A stretch of DNA of 64,000 bases from Astropecten irregularis (taxonomy: Eukaryota; Echinodermata; Asteroidea; Paxillosida; Astropectinidae). Numbering within the stretch: position 1 is the stretch's first letter; the number at the start of each line of letters is the position of its first letter. This document shows positions 35,702 through 46,872 of the stretch, piece after piece. A program made the translations under genes and the position numbers. The stretch lies in assembly GCA_963971285.1 (NCBI GenBank), contig OZ020256.1:3908501-3972500 (forward strand), written 5' to 3'. Under the pieces are notes generated by a model. The model was not told the DNA's origin. It searched no databases and worked only from the letters and a program-made list of their open reading frames with translations.

Positions 35702-35919
35702 CCTGGGGCCAATTTCATAGAGCTGCTTAAGCACCAACATTTGCTTAAGCTCCAAAAACTTAGATAAAATCAGTATGCTAGCCAAAACTCCTTGTGAATG
35801 TTATGCTCAGTAAGCAATGGCCGAATACAAGTCAAAAGCAGTAAACATCACATGGAAATTTGGTTGGCGATCAAGGAAGACTTTTCATGCTTAAGCAGCT
35901 CTATGAAATTGGCCCCAGG
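35702..35919 (-). repeat. MITE, CAATTTCATAGAGCTGC family, downstream of the AFF start exon
   Basis: CCTGGGGCCAATTTCATAGA on the left, TCTATGAAATTGGCCCCAGG on the right; the arms pair perfectly at the ends, and ACT lies outside both (possible 3-bp duplication). Its interior is the reverse complement of the copy at 35010-35255 (here GATCAAGGAAGACTTTTCAT). Confidence 0.85.
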
Positions 35920-36145
35920 ACTTCTGGGAAGCACACACATACTGTACACATGTGAACAAATCGGACTTGAAGTATGGCTCTTCACAGCCTCCATGATAAC
36001 TTCCATCGGACAAAGCCATCAGATCCTCATCAGTAGCTGGAGGTGACTGTTAAAGCAGATCCTCGAGGCATCACCTTCAAACTGATGTTACTGTGAACCC
36101 TTCCGATTGCCCTCAAGGTGAACTACAAGGCGATTCCCTATTGGG

Positions 36146-36308
36146 GCGTTCAGACAACAGTACTAAAAGTGATCTATCTTTGGTTTAAATTGAAAAGGAT
36201 CTACCTACTAGTGTCTGAACGGTCTACGATAGACTGTTTTAGGTGCTATGATCGCTGTGACCACAAAGGGTAGACTTTTTTTGGTCTCCGGAGTACTGCG
36301 TCTGAACA
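36146..36308. repeat. Element with GTTCAGAC ends in AFF intron
   Basis: GGCGTTCAGACAACAGTACT at the left is answered by GGAGTACTGCGTCTGAAC at the right, with an internal TGTCTGAACGGTCTACG. About 163 bp, non-coding. The terminal motif resembles those at 26928 (GTTTACAC), 45620 (GTTCACAC) and 52857 (GTTCAGAC). Confidence 0.5.
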
Positions 36309-37454
36309 TAGCCATAGTGACTCTCAAGACAAAGTGCAGCGTAGCTTAGGTTCCCCCATGGAGGGTAGGATGAGACCCTTGTGCAAACCTGAAATTGACG
36401 CTCTAGTGATTCTCCCAAAAGTCCTCTTTGGGTGACTCTCAAGTGAATCTGAACCTGACCCTTAAGGATGACTGGTCTGGGCATCTCCCAAGGCAATACT
36501 AAGGAAAACCTCAAGGGGACCTCTCACCCCCCTTTAAAGAGACACTTATTGAGATCCCTCAAGACTACTCCTAAGCATCCTTTAAAGCAATCCATATTAT
36601 GACCCTTGGACAAAAACAAACAAACAAAAAAGAAACAGTTTCAGCCTATGAACACATTTTTAATTTCCTTGGCTCTGAAGAACAATATTTGTGCTTCCAA
36701 GGTTGAACAATAGCTTATGGCAATATTTCTCTGATATTTCCCAGGAAAATTATTTTGAGGCATATGATAACAGATGTTACAGTGACATGATACAAGTCTT
36801 TTTTCTTCTTCTTCGTTTGTTTTTGTTGGGGGTGATATCCCTTGAAATCTAGGAATTTATTCAAACACTCATGTTTAACACTCAAAGCTCAAAGAGTTGG
36901 AGAAATTTTGCATTTACATGTACCAGAGAAGGTCCATTTCTTCAGAAATGATATAAAATAAACCTTAAACAGAGGTGTGTCTGATTAAGAAGTATCTTCT
37001 GTCTCAAAATCAGTCCCTCCAGTAAAAAAAGAAAACGGCACGAAAATCATTCATGTTCTGAAAAGACGGTCTTTGTTACGCTGACTCTCCTCCTCCCACC
37101 CTCAACCAGCACAGCTTTTGACCTTTTCATTTGCTTTGTTCGGTATCACCTGATTTGTCCTTCTGATATTTTGGGCTTCGTTGTCCCTGGGAGCATTATA
37201 TGGGACAACCTGTCTTGTCTGGGATTTAAAGAGCCGCAAAAAACTCCAAAGTGCAAATGTGAAAGGGCAACAATATCGTGTGTCCAACAGGACTCAGTAA
37301 ACAATCTTTGTTGTAGTTTTAGATAGAACTTCTTTTACTTACAATGTTTGGCATCATTTGTTTTATCGGGATAGACCTTTTTTTCATTTGATTCATGAAA
37401 TAGTTGAAAGTCTTAAACATTTTGAGTTGATTGTGTCTCTTCTTTTGTCAACAG

Positions 37455-37970
37455 ACTGACAAAGTGGACCGGAAGATGCAGAATATTCTGGGCAGCTTCA
37501 GCAAGATCAAGAACGTCGAGCCTAGCTCCATGAACAATCTGCTGGGGATTCCCAAGGAGCCGCAGACGCCAGTTGACAACAAAGCCCGTCCGAACTTTGA
37601 CACTCTGGGGGTCACATTTACACCCAACGGACAGGTGAAGGTGAGCAAGTCGGGAGGGAGCCAGTCTGCCGGCGGTGGCTCTGCTGCCGCGCCGAAGGAG
37701 CAGTCGGGCTCTGCACCCTCCAAGAGCAGCGTGCCCATTTCCAAGAACGGACAGAAGTCCAAGGAGACCCTTAAGCAAAGTGCGAAACAGGAGATGGCCA
37801 AGAGCAGACCCGGAGGATCCTCTGTGTCACCTCAAGTCCCTCCAAATCGAGGCATATCACCTTTACCGACGACTGCCAAGAGTCAAAAGGCAAAGAGCGT
37901 TGATGCCAAAAATCATGTCAAGAAAGAGAAAGAATCACACAGTGTCAAGCCATCTGATGGCAGTAGCAGC

Positions 37971-38002
<32 letters not shown>

Positions 38003-38441
38003 TCAGCCCAGCAAGTCCCGACCTAGTTCCGGCGAAAGCAACTCCAAATCACAATCCAAGAAGTCCTCAACTTCCGTGAAGTCCAAGGCGCCTTCCAAGT
38101 CCGATTCCAAGCCCACCGCCAGTGCGGTCAAGAAAGAGTTCAGACGGCCCAATGGCGTCATCAACAACCACCAGCTTATGCCCACCGGTGCAACCGATGC
38201 AACCGACTCCGATAGACACTCCTCCGAGACATCTGCTGAGGTCTCCAAGCAGGTGCGGCCTCGCACCAAGAAGGAACCTCCTGACCTCCAGGCTGGGGAT
38301 GGAGAAGAGGCCGGCTCCAGTTCTCTCTCCACAGTAACCAAGAACCTGTTTAAGGACCCACCAGACAGCACGACGGAGCGGAAGCCCGACATCAAGAAGG
38401 AGAAACTAGCTGTTCCCAAACTAAACATCCCTTCTGGCTTG
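37455..38441 (+). CDS. AFF: AFF family, large second coding exon (N-terminal homology region and Ser/Lys-rich linker)
   Basis: Acceptor TTGTCAACAG ends at 37454; 329 open codons; donor TTG|GTAAGA at 38442. Both ends are phase 0. It encodes residues 39-367 of the joined product. It opens with TDKVDRKMQNILGSF, the continuation of the AFF P-TEFb-contacting segment (AFF4 has an equivalent R.QSMLG.Y run), then IPKEPQTP. Most of the rest is low-complexity Ser/Lys/Pro sequence: a 14-Ser run (residues 208-221), several KKE/VKKE basic-acidic motifs and SP/TP sites, as in vertebrate AFF linkers. It ends with VPKLNIPSGL, matching the L..L.IPS stretch preceding the EIL motif in AFF4. Codon use is GC-richer than the flanking introns. 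Expected to be disordered; nuclear. Confidence 0.85.
37962..38003 (+). repeat. AGC/AGT trinucleotide repeat coding 14 serines
   Basis: Fourteen Ser codons in a row (AGT, five AGC, AGT, six AGC, AGT) in frame within the AFF exon. The AGT interruptions break the pure AGC array. Length variation here would change only the serine tract. Confidence 0.9.
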
Positions 38442-41178
38442 GTAAGAATCCTTTTCCTTCTTTTCCCCAAACAAAAACAAGCATGCTAAGGGCAACACAG
38501 TCTTATAAATGACCCTAGGAACTGTTTCACAGCCAAACCATGAGCCAGGTATCTCCAGAGGAGAGGAGATACCTAGCTGCCGTCCTGTTTGGAAATCACC
38601 CGGACCCAGCTGTGTCCTCATACACTGTATGAGACTCTAAAACTGTGATCAGGCAAAACCAACTCTACCCACTCAGCTCAATGCCTGAGTTTATACCAGC
38701 TGTCTTTGTCTGGAGCCAGTATGAAGGTTGTGAACACCGTTTGCCCAGGTGCAAGTCAGCATTGCTGTTGGGCTGACATATTCTAGAGCTGTTGGATTTG
38801 GCTGGGAATGACAGGCTATGGCCTATCTTGTGCTTGTTGTGGGATCTTGTAGGATTATAAAGGCAGACCTGTTGCTCCTGTGGGAGTGAGGTTGGGTGTT
38901 GGTTCAGGGTTGTCATGGTTCTAACATACAACAGTTGCACCTGTCAGTGACTGTGGCAGTCACGTGCATACAGTATACACTGTACACATGTTACGTGCAC
39001 ATTCACATGTCTTGCTGTGTAGTTGTGGAAATGTTTAAGCTCAGTTCATATCTCCCATAAGCATTGCATTATGACCAATTTGGATGAATTTACCACCGGA
39101 AAGTAATATGGGCCAGCCCGTTGCCACTCCCATAGCTTTCAGCCCAGTTCATTTGCCAGTTTCACTTCCACTTTCAGTCACTTCGTATTAGGGTCATTCC
39201 ACTGGGGTGGGGGGGTAGCGGGAGATTATGTGTGTCTGACATGTGTTCCTTGTTACCACTTTTGTAGAGCTGCAAGTAAATGTAAATCTACCGCTTTATT
39301 ATGCTTCATTGAGTGCTTATTCCTATATGTAGTTGTTTTTTCAGATCGGGAAAAAAATCAATCACGGCACCTTAAATAGCGCGTCGACCAAGAACTGTTA
39401 CATGTACATGTATGTGAATATGAAGTCCTGATAAAATAAATATGTAGGCCTACATTGTACATGGTTGCACCATTGCAACTGAATTCATAAAGGGGCAAGA
39501 TAATGCACACTTAAGTGAGGAGCAACTTCTGAGAGGGAAACTACTGTAACATTTGAAAGGGGTACAGAGGCAACATTTGCAGAATAAGTTAATTTTATTC
39601 AAACTGAAAATGATGATGCATTATTAAAAATCCAGAGCAATAATTTTGCGCATTTCTAAAATCATAAAGTCCTTCGTTCTTTAGATTTTATGTGCATTAT
39701 TCATTATGCATCGAGGTCTTTAATACTTGTAAAATTGAAGCAAGTTTGATTGCCTTTTGAAATCTGTTTGGCAAAATGGCATTTGAAAACCAAACTCAAA
39801 ACACCTTAAAAAAATAAAATGAATGAATAGCATGACTGTACATGAACCGCTCTTTGGAAGTTGATACACTACCGTATTTAATGCTTAACATTGGCTGACA
39901 TCTATAACGCAACCCCCCCCCCCCTCCCCTCTATCCTCCGTGAGCCTGTAAAATATTGATGTTATTTCCCATGGGCAATGTATGTATCATGATTATTAAG
40001 GATAGGAAGTCAGGAGCACGACTGACTGACACATATGGGTGCAATTGACTCTGATTGCCAAATTCCAAAGTCATGTCACTGTCCTTTGATTGCTTCCCAA
40101 ATCTTAGATTTTTTAGATCTTAGTCTAGAAAAATGAGACAACTCAGGAAAAATTGGTGATATTTGAGTAAGGCCAGACAGATTTAATGCTGTGTTTCCAG
40201 TTTCCAGTTGGGTACATGTACGTATCAACAAAACTTATCTTTGCATGTAGGTACATGTACATACATATGTACAAGTGCATAATTTTGTTAAATAAATTAC
40301 AATTTTTTAAGCCTTTGGTTCGTTGGACGGTCCACATTTACATTTTCATTTATGAATTTATTGATGATAACAGTTGTTGGTTTATCATAATCCTTTCTTT
40401 TTTTTTCTCGGGTTAATCTGGAAAAAAATATTCTTCCTATCTATAGTTGATGTCTAAAGGCATCTTACATGTACATGATAATAAAAAAATGTTGACAATT
40501 GGGAAAGTCATTATTTGATTGGCAGGGATACTAGAAACACAACATTTCATTTGTTTGGCCTAACAAGATTGGTTACTTTTGCACATATGTTCCTTTTTGA
40601 TGTAAAAGCACTTTTTTCATTATTTATGTTCAAAATATTTTATCACTGTGCCAATGCATTTATCGGTACTATCAAATGTACCCAAAAAGAATGAAATAAA
40701 AAACAAAAGAGAAGAAGACAGATTCCTTTAATTTTACAAGCCATCCACTGGCATTGCAGACATTTAGTTACAAAACTCTCTTAAAATTTTTTTTTAAACA
40801 TTCAATCTTCACACACACAAAGGGAATTCTCTAGCTGTGTGACCAGGCAGACTATTATTGCATTATAGTCACTTTCAGATGCATAATTTCTCTCCCTTTT
40901 CTTAAATTCGCTCGGGTTCAGTTCGTACACAGCAGAGTCTAGCCGTATAGAATTGCATGCATGCATTTAAGCTAGGCGTATACATCATGCACAGATGTGT
41001 GCATGTACGTTGTCAGATATCAAATTTCGGAGATTAATAATGTTTCTAGCCAGCGGAAGTCACTCCTATTGTGTCTACTGTTTTTTTCTCGCATTTAAGA
41101 ATTTTTTTCTTTTTTTGGTTTAGGTTTCATGTGTTTATACACAGGTGCTGACTCGCTGGCCAAAGAGATGAAAATAGA
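38442..41178. other. AFF intron, left part, nothing coding seen
   Basis: Intronic. The frame of the preceding exon continues 15 codons past the donor before a stop. Contains a G run near 39208-39215, a C-rich run near 39911-39930 and scattered TACATGTA words (39401-39411, 40214-40262, 40468). No further exon recognised. Confidence 0.6.
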
Positions 41179-41365
41179 TTTTTTTTTTTTGAAACAGGTT
41201 TCTTTGACTCGGTTTGGGGGAATTTCACCTAGTGCAATCTTACCTGTAAACAATTACATTACGGATGTAGGTTTTTTTTTTTTTGAAACAGGTTTCTTTG
41301 ACTCGGTTTGGGGGAATTTTACCGAGTGCAATCTTACCTGTAAACAATTACATTACGGATGTAGG
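41179..41365 (+). repeat. Two tandem copies of a 94-bp unit
   Basis: A T run followed by GAAACAGGTTTCTTTGACTC...GTAAACAATTACATTACGGATGTAGG occurs twice with a period of 94 bp and only a few differences (CACCTAGTG versus TACCGAGTG). Recent tandem duplication in an AFF intron. Confidence 0.9.
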
Positions 41366-41439
41366 ATTTGAATGCAAAAAATGTATTCACGACCCATAGG
41401 CCCCATACCACACGAGGCAATTTACATACATGTACAGGC

Positions 41440-41545
41440 ATCAGATCAAGGAGTTTTGGCTGGCATACTGATTTTATTTACCAAGGTTTTTTTTGGTGCT
41501 TAAACAAATGTTGGTGCTTAAGCAGCTCTATGAAATTGGCCCCTG
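41440..41545 (+). repeat. Fragment of the CAATTTCATAGAGCTGC MITE
   Basis: Only the right half is present: GATCAAGGAGTTTTGGCTGG through GCAGCTCTATGAAATTGGCC. Same orientation as the copy at 35010. Confidence 0.75.
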
Positions 41546-42403
41546 GTTATTGGAGCCTCAACATTGCTGTTGTTGATGGAGCAAGACGTTACAATTTGTT
41601 TTTGTCCTTGATAAAGAGCATGAGTATGACAAATGAAATAGGCTGTACATCGAATTCCAGGGTTAAACTGTAATTTGTATCCAAAGGGTGCATTTATCAA
41701 GAATGATTAGGGACATTGGTCAAGGCAATAACTACACTATGCATGGAGGCAATTGCCTCAGTATAGGAAATGAATTGCCAAATAGAAATTGCTGTCATTC
41801 AAAAGTCATCCAAAACATGACCCTGCACTTTCCGGGGGAGAAGGGGGGGGGGGCTCAGTTAGCATGATAATTGAATTTTTTTCTGCCTGCTATATACACA
41901 TTTTTAACTTAACCTAATACTGTACAGTACATGTAATAATACCATTACAATTTGCAATATTATATTACTATGAACAATATACATTTAATTATAAATACAT
42001 TCAATAGAACGTTTGTTAAATGCTTGTTTTTATCTACCGGTAGTGGTAGTCAGTTTAGGCCAAATTCACCGAAAGTCTGAAGCTCGGTGAATCGGTGACA
42101 TCCTAAATCTGCACCGTATAGTATAACTTTCCCAATATGCTGACAGAGCATGCAACATACAGCTCATACAGCACATACAGAACATGTGCTGAATTTGTTG
42201 TCGTAATGTGTTTTTCTGCAATATTGCTCTCTCCAAATTTCTGTCAAGCGTGCAGCGAGGATGGATTTGATTGGATGGAGGCAGGCTGTGCACAATTGAC
42301 ATAGGAAATGAAGCCATCCGAATCCAGTCAAATTAATGTTTGGATTATCCTGGTAATAAGGAGAGCTGAAATTGGTTGAATGAAAATGTTGTGCTATTAC
42401 TGT

Positions 42404-42464
42404 AGGGGTAGGGGAGGGGAGGGGAGGGGAGGGGGTAGGTGGGAGGGGGTAGGGGAGGGGGTAA
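42404..42464 (+). repeat. G-rich (GGGGA/GGGGGT)n tract with quadruplex potential
   Basis: Around eight or more runs of three to five G separated by one or two bases (AGGGGAGGGGAGGGGAGGGG, then GGTAGGTGGGAGGGGG). This satisfies simple G-quadruplex rules on the + strand, so the AFF pre-mRNA would carry it as well. Function unknown. Confidence 0.75.
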
Positions 42465-43014
42465 GCACAATTATGGGAAGGTGCCCGTTATACATTCTGT
42501 AAATTTGCACATCTATTGCCCTTTGAATTAAAATACTGAGTGCATATAATCAAATTGATAACAAAATCCACCTGCAGCTCAGATAGGAAAGATACCTGAC
42601 ACCATATGCTGGTGCTAGGTCATAACATGGGTCTATTTGCTTCCATGGTCATAATAGAGGATTATAGATAAAATAGTGTACATGTACATATAACTTGTAC
42701 TGAAACCAGCAAGTTTTATTATCCTTTTATGAGTTGGTATAATGCCCAGCCATTGGGGACAGGAATTTTAAATTAGGAATCGCAATATGGCATAATGAGT
42801 ATATTTGCATTGTACAGTACTGTACATGTCATGTGTCAGCTAACCTCTGTAATATGACCCCAGCCTGTGGTACAACACATGTATCAAATAATTACAGAAG
42901 TATACTGATCAGTCTAGGTTCTCTTTTTGTCCATTGCGTGACCACTCCCCCTCCCACCACATCACCCCGACTAGGCTCATTTACAAATTTGACCTGTGTC
43001 TTAAGTGTCTTTAA

Positions 43015-43370
43015 AGGAAATATCATACTTTGAATTTTGTCCAAGAAATTCAGATTCATGGGCAAAAATATCAAGGAAGATACAGTAATAGTCATCTGTG
43101 AAATTTCCACTCCCATATGGTGCCCACTTTTTGAGAAAACAGTGACAAACACGCACAGTATTTCTTAAGTATTTTCTCTTTTCTTGTTGATCTTTATAAA
43201 AGATAACAAATAATGTTGCTCATTGGTTTTACTCTTGTCTGGATAAATACAGAATTCAGGTAGAAAAATTGTAACGGTATGTTTCTACCATGACCATCTT
43301 TATACTCTTGAAGTTATATAAATCTGTGAAGATTTCTGTTTCTGTATGCTATCAAAGTATGGTAGTACAT
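43015..43370 (-). repeat. TTAA-flanked MITE (family A), eroded copy
   Basis: TTAA at 43011-43014; left end AGGAAATATCATACTTTGAA; right end CAAAGTATGGTAGTAC. Carries GATTCATGGGCAAAAATATC, ATATGGTGCCCACTTTTTGA and CATCTTTATACTC. Confidence 0.75.
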
Positions 43371-43907
43371 GTACAAATTAATGATGGCTAAATGAAGCTG
43401 GATATCCTTCATTCAGACTAAAATTTAGAACTCCTGTCGGTCAATGATGTAATTTTTTTTTTTCTTTTTTGCTTATTTTGCTTGCTGATCACATTCCCAA
43501 ATCACTTACCAAATGAAACCAAATGATTTTTCTTTTACTGAATTTCAGTTGAAGAAAACCAAATTTCACCAGTCTGATTTCCGGTTTCAGATTCAAATGT
43601 AGTTATGTTTCCTGCTAGTCGCTGAAAAAAAGCAACAAAACATGAGGGGTTTGAATAAAAATTGGAAATTCCATGGAAGATGTTTTGACAGCGGACTTTG
43701 CTTTTTCTTAGAATTACTGAAACACATGATAATCATCTGTAATGAAAGCAGGATTTTCAGTTTCATGAATATTTCACGTACTTGTTCCATATATTTTTTT
43801 TTTCAAATCCTTAATTCTTGTTCACCAATTTTTAAAAAGTGTTGACAATTTTGTATCACTTTGTGTCATGTATCACTGGAGCTGGAACAAAATTTGTATT
43901 TGAAATG

Positions 43908-44112
43908 TGAACAAAGAAAAATTGACTTGAGTGGGATTCAAACCAGCGACCTCTGGAACACCGTACTGCAATTTGAACCAGTGATCTCCAAAACACTATA
44001 CTGGGACGGTATTCCGGAGGTTTGCTGGTTCGTTTCCTGCTCCAGGAGTATTTTCTTGACTTAAATAATAACTTAGAATCCAGTCAGTTCCCCTTGTGGT
44101 TATTTGATGAAA
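43908..44112. mobile_element. Degenerate head-to-head pair of tRNA-SINE fragments
   Basis: 43908-43970 is a reverse fragment (GAACAAAGAAAAATTGACTT, then GGGATTCAAACCAGCGACC). 44007-44112 is a forward fragment (CGGTATTCCGGAGG, TTTGCTGGTTCGT, ending CCAGTCAGTTCCCCTTGTGG). The tRNA heads face each other with the central A box regions lost. Confidence 0.7.
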
Positions 44113-44121
44113 ATTTGTATC

Positions 44122-44348
44122 TAGTGGAACGCTGCTATAATTTTAATAACAATTTTGAAATAAATGTCCATCTGAACTGAACTGAAATAACAAACATGGC
44201 GGGATGCATAGATATATGATCGTTCGTTATAGTGAATTTAAGAGCCATATTGGGTATGTATTGTACACAAATATTGGGAACCAAGGATGATGTTCGGTAT
44301 AACCAAATGTTCTTTATAGCGGTGTTCGTTAACGTGACATTCCGCTGT
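44122..44348. repeat. Palindromic repeat, GCTATAACGAACA family, copy 3
   Basis: TAGTGGAACGCTGCTATAA at left, GTTAACGTGACATTCCGCTG at right; interior CATATTGGGTATGTATTGTA and GGGAACCAAGGATGATGTTC. Carries about 40 extra bases in the left part compared with copies 1 and 2. Confidence 0.75.
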
Positions 44349-44619
44349 ACTAAATTATTCATATAAAATTCATTTGGTAAGAAATTTGCCGCTCAAAGCG
44401 GCGAGAAAATAATGACATCTGAAATGTCCTCTGAGTTTGCTATCTATAGATTGTGTCCAATGCAGTATGTGTCAACAGATACTGATACTTTGTTATTATG
44501 CGTCAAGTGTCCCTCATCCAGGACTGGTTAATTAGTCTGGCCACAGATATAAACTTATCTCGTAAATGACACTGGAAACAGACACCTGAGGTTTCTGGAT
44601 GCTCTTTCAAATCTCTGGA

Positions 44620-44866
44620 CCTGGGGCCAATTTCATAGAGCTGCTTAGCACTAAAATTTGCTAAGCATGACATTTCTGTCTTAGTAAAAACAGGATTAAC
44701 AACCAAATTTCCGTGTGTTGTGTATCACTTGCAATTGTTTTTTGGCTGTTGTTCACTGACCATGAATATCAAATCGAATTTTCAATGGTGGTTTGTTTTA
44801 TTGGGCAAGCTATTTTTGTGCTAAGCAATTTATTGTGCTAAGCAGCTCTATGAAATTGGCCCCTGG
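44620..44866 (+). repeat. MITE, CAATTTCATAGAGCTGC family, 130 bp upstream of an AFF exon
   Basis: CCTGGGGCCAATTTCATAGA at left and GCTCTATGAAATTGGCCCCT at right, with GCTAAGC in place of the GCTTAAGC seen in the other copies. Lies in the AFF intron just before the 51-nt exon. Confidence 0.8.
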
Positions 44867-44993
44867 GTATAGATTTGCAATCGGCAAAGAGCCTATTATT
44901 TAATCAGAGATTGATTATTGATAAAATGCCGCCATGGTTGTTAATAGTTTGTCTCTTTTTGGTTTACATGTAATTCTTTCTTTTTTTATACAG

Positions 44994-45044
44994 GGTGCAG
45001 TTGTTAATAATCCTAGTAACCAAGAAGTGGAGAAGATTCTCAGC
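44994..45044 (+). CDS. AFF: AFF family, 51-nt third coding exon
   Basis: Acceptor TTTTTTATACAG ends at 44993; 17 codons; donor AGC|GTAAGT at 45045. Both ends are phase 0. The peptide is GAVVNNPSNQEVEKILS (residues 368-384). It corresponds to the AFF segment ending in (V)xEIL just before the PLTAI motif, which confirms the order of exons. At 51 nt, with symmetric phase, it could be included or skipped without a frameshift; skipping would join IPSGL directly to MMTEMK. Confidence 0.8.
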
Positions 45045-45256
45045 GTAAGTTGAATTTTTTTTTGCTTTTGGTCATTTCGATGTTTTGCCTTTAATGTCAT
45101 TTCTTGTTTGTCCATTTAGGTTAGTTTTGTTTGTTTGTTTGTCTGTCTGTTGGTTGATATGTTTTGGTTGCAGATGTTTTTGTTTGTTAGAGTGTTGGGA
45201 TGTTTGCGTGCATGATGCTTGTTCAAAGTGACGATAATTGTCAGGGGATGACTTAA

Positions 45257-45613
45257 AGGTAGTATCATACTTTGGTTTTTATCAAAGAAATACAGATTCA
45301 TGGGCAACAATATCAAGGAAGATACAGTAAAAGTCATCTGTGAAAATTTCAGTCCCATACGGTGCCCAATTTTTGAGAAAACAGTGAAAAACAGCCACAG
45401 TATTTCTTAAGTCTTTTCTCTTTTATTTTTGATCTTTTAAAAGATCAAAAACATTTTCGGTCGTTGTTTTACTAGTTTCTGCATAAATATGACATTTCAG
45501 GCGGAAAAAAATTAACGGTAGGTTTCTACTTGCATCATCTTCATACACTGAAAGTTATACGTAAATCTGTGAACATTTCTGTTTTGGTCTCTTACCAAAG
45601 TATGATACTACCT
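45257..45613 (-). repeat. TTAA-flanked MITE (family A), full-length reference copy
   Basis: 357 bp with exact TTAA at 45253-45256 and 45614-45617. Ends AGGTAGTATCATACTTTGG and CCAAAGTATGATACTACCT are perfect 19-bp inverted repeats. The centre is the palindrome GATCTTTTAAAAGATC (45431-45446). Nearly the same as the inverted copy at 57035-57390. Confidence 0.9.
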
Positions 45614-45617
45614 TTAA

Positions 45618-45935
45618 GGCACGTTCACACTCACCAAAAAGCATGATTATTTGCGTCGCGATTCAAATTGCAATTATTTTGTGGCGTGTGCACACAGGCA
45701 GAAAAAGCGCGACCCAAATCGCACCGGTACGATTTCTTAATGAAATGATAATGCCCGATTCTAATGTGTAACGTACGATCGATGGCAGCTGCCTAGCAAA
45801 TAATCGCGACTATTTGCAAAAAGATGCACTATTAGTGCGATATTTGAATCGTGATTTGAATTGCGCTTCAAATAGCGATTATTTGTGTCAACACACAAAT
45901 GAACGTGATTATTTGCCGTTAACACATCAAATATC
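45618..45935. repeat. Probable element with GTTCACAC end and ATTATTTGCG words
   Basis: Starts next to the preceding MITE with CACGTTCACACTCACC and contains repeated ATTATTTG / CAAATAATCG / GATTTGAATTGCG words in both orientations, which makes it partly palindromic. The right limit is uncertain (near GAACGTGATTATTTGC at 45901). Confidence 0.45.
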
Positions 45936-46275
45936 AGGCATTCAGTAGCACTCCCTGCAGCATTGTGAATGCCATTTGGCTGGTAGTGCATGTATTTGAG
46001 GTGAAATCGTGGCCGGAATGATAGGTAAATAGTTGAATAATTGATGCTGGTGTCCGTGTGCCCATCAGGAGGGTTGTTGCTTTAATTGAACACAAGGTAG
46101 CTTTTATAAGTATCCCCACAGCTGCTGACCGCTAGCTTCCACGCTGATCGACATAATCATGCACTGAGCTTGTATTGAGCTAGAAACTTCATCAGGGTGT
46201 CTGTGAGGCACTGCAAGATTGGACACTAGGTCATCACTTGGTGGCAGCAGACAGATAGATTATTCTGAGTCCATT

Positions 46276-46510
46276 GGCCTTTCTCAAAGCTCGGCTCAGG
46301 CTCAGGCTCAGGCTCAGGCTTTGTCTATGTACACTGTATTCCATATGCTGGAAATATAGGTTGTGGTTTTGCATTTAAGCTGAAGCTCTGTTTTCCTTTT
46401 TAAACCAGAGGATCTACTTCCGAACCGCAGCCGAAAGGCTCTATTTTAATATTAAAATGGATTCATGAAATGGAGGCGGAGCCTTAGCCTGAGCCAAGCT
46501 TTGAGAAAAA
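46276..46510 (+). repeat. Foldback MITE, GGCCTTTCTCAAA family, copy 2
   Basis: GGCCTTTCTCAAAGCTCGGC at left, GAGCCAAGCTTTGAGAAA at right. Includes four tandem CAGGCT hexamers near the left end. Interior is the reverse complement of copy 1 at 1544-1773 (CATATGCTGGAAATATAGGT; GAAGCTCTGTTTTCC; ATCTACTTCCGAACCGCAG). Confidence 0.8.
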
Positions 46511-46872
46511 AATATCACATTATGCACGAATGCATCATGTTTGCATCAGGGATATGAAGCTTCAGATTTTAATCTGAATTCAAATTTTTTGGTATAGATT
46601 TTAACTCGAAATTGAATCTTTTTTGTACATATTCTGCTCTATACAAAAGTATAGGAACTTTCAGCTTTTCTCTTGGTGCGATTTTTGTGTGTGTGTGTGG
46701 CCACTCACATCCCTGTTGCATGTTATTTGGTGTCCAAGGTTCTGGTTGCGCTAGATAACCCAGTTGCTAATTTGTACGTCAACGTCAAGGGTAGCCTAGG
46801 TGTATGGCCTGTGCTGTCCAGTTGAATTTCTGAAAATAATTTGTGGGATTTTTAAAATCCTTTTTCCTTCAG

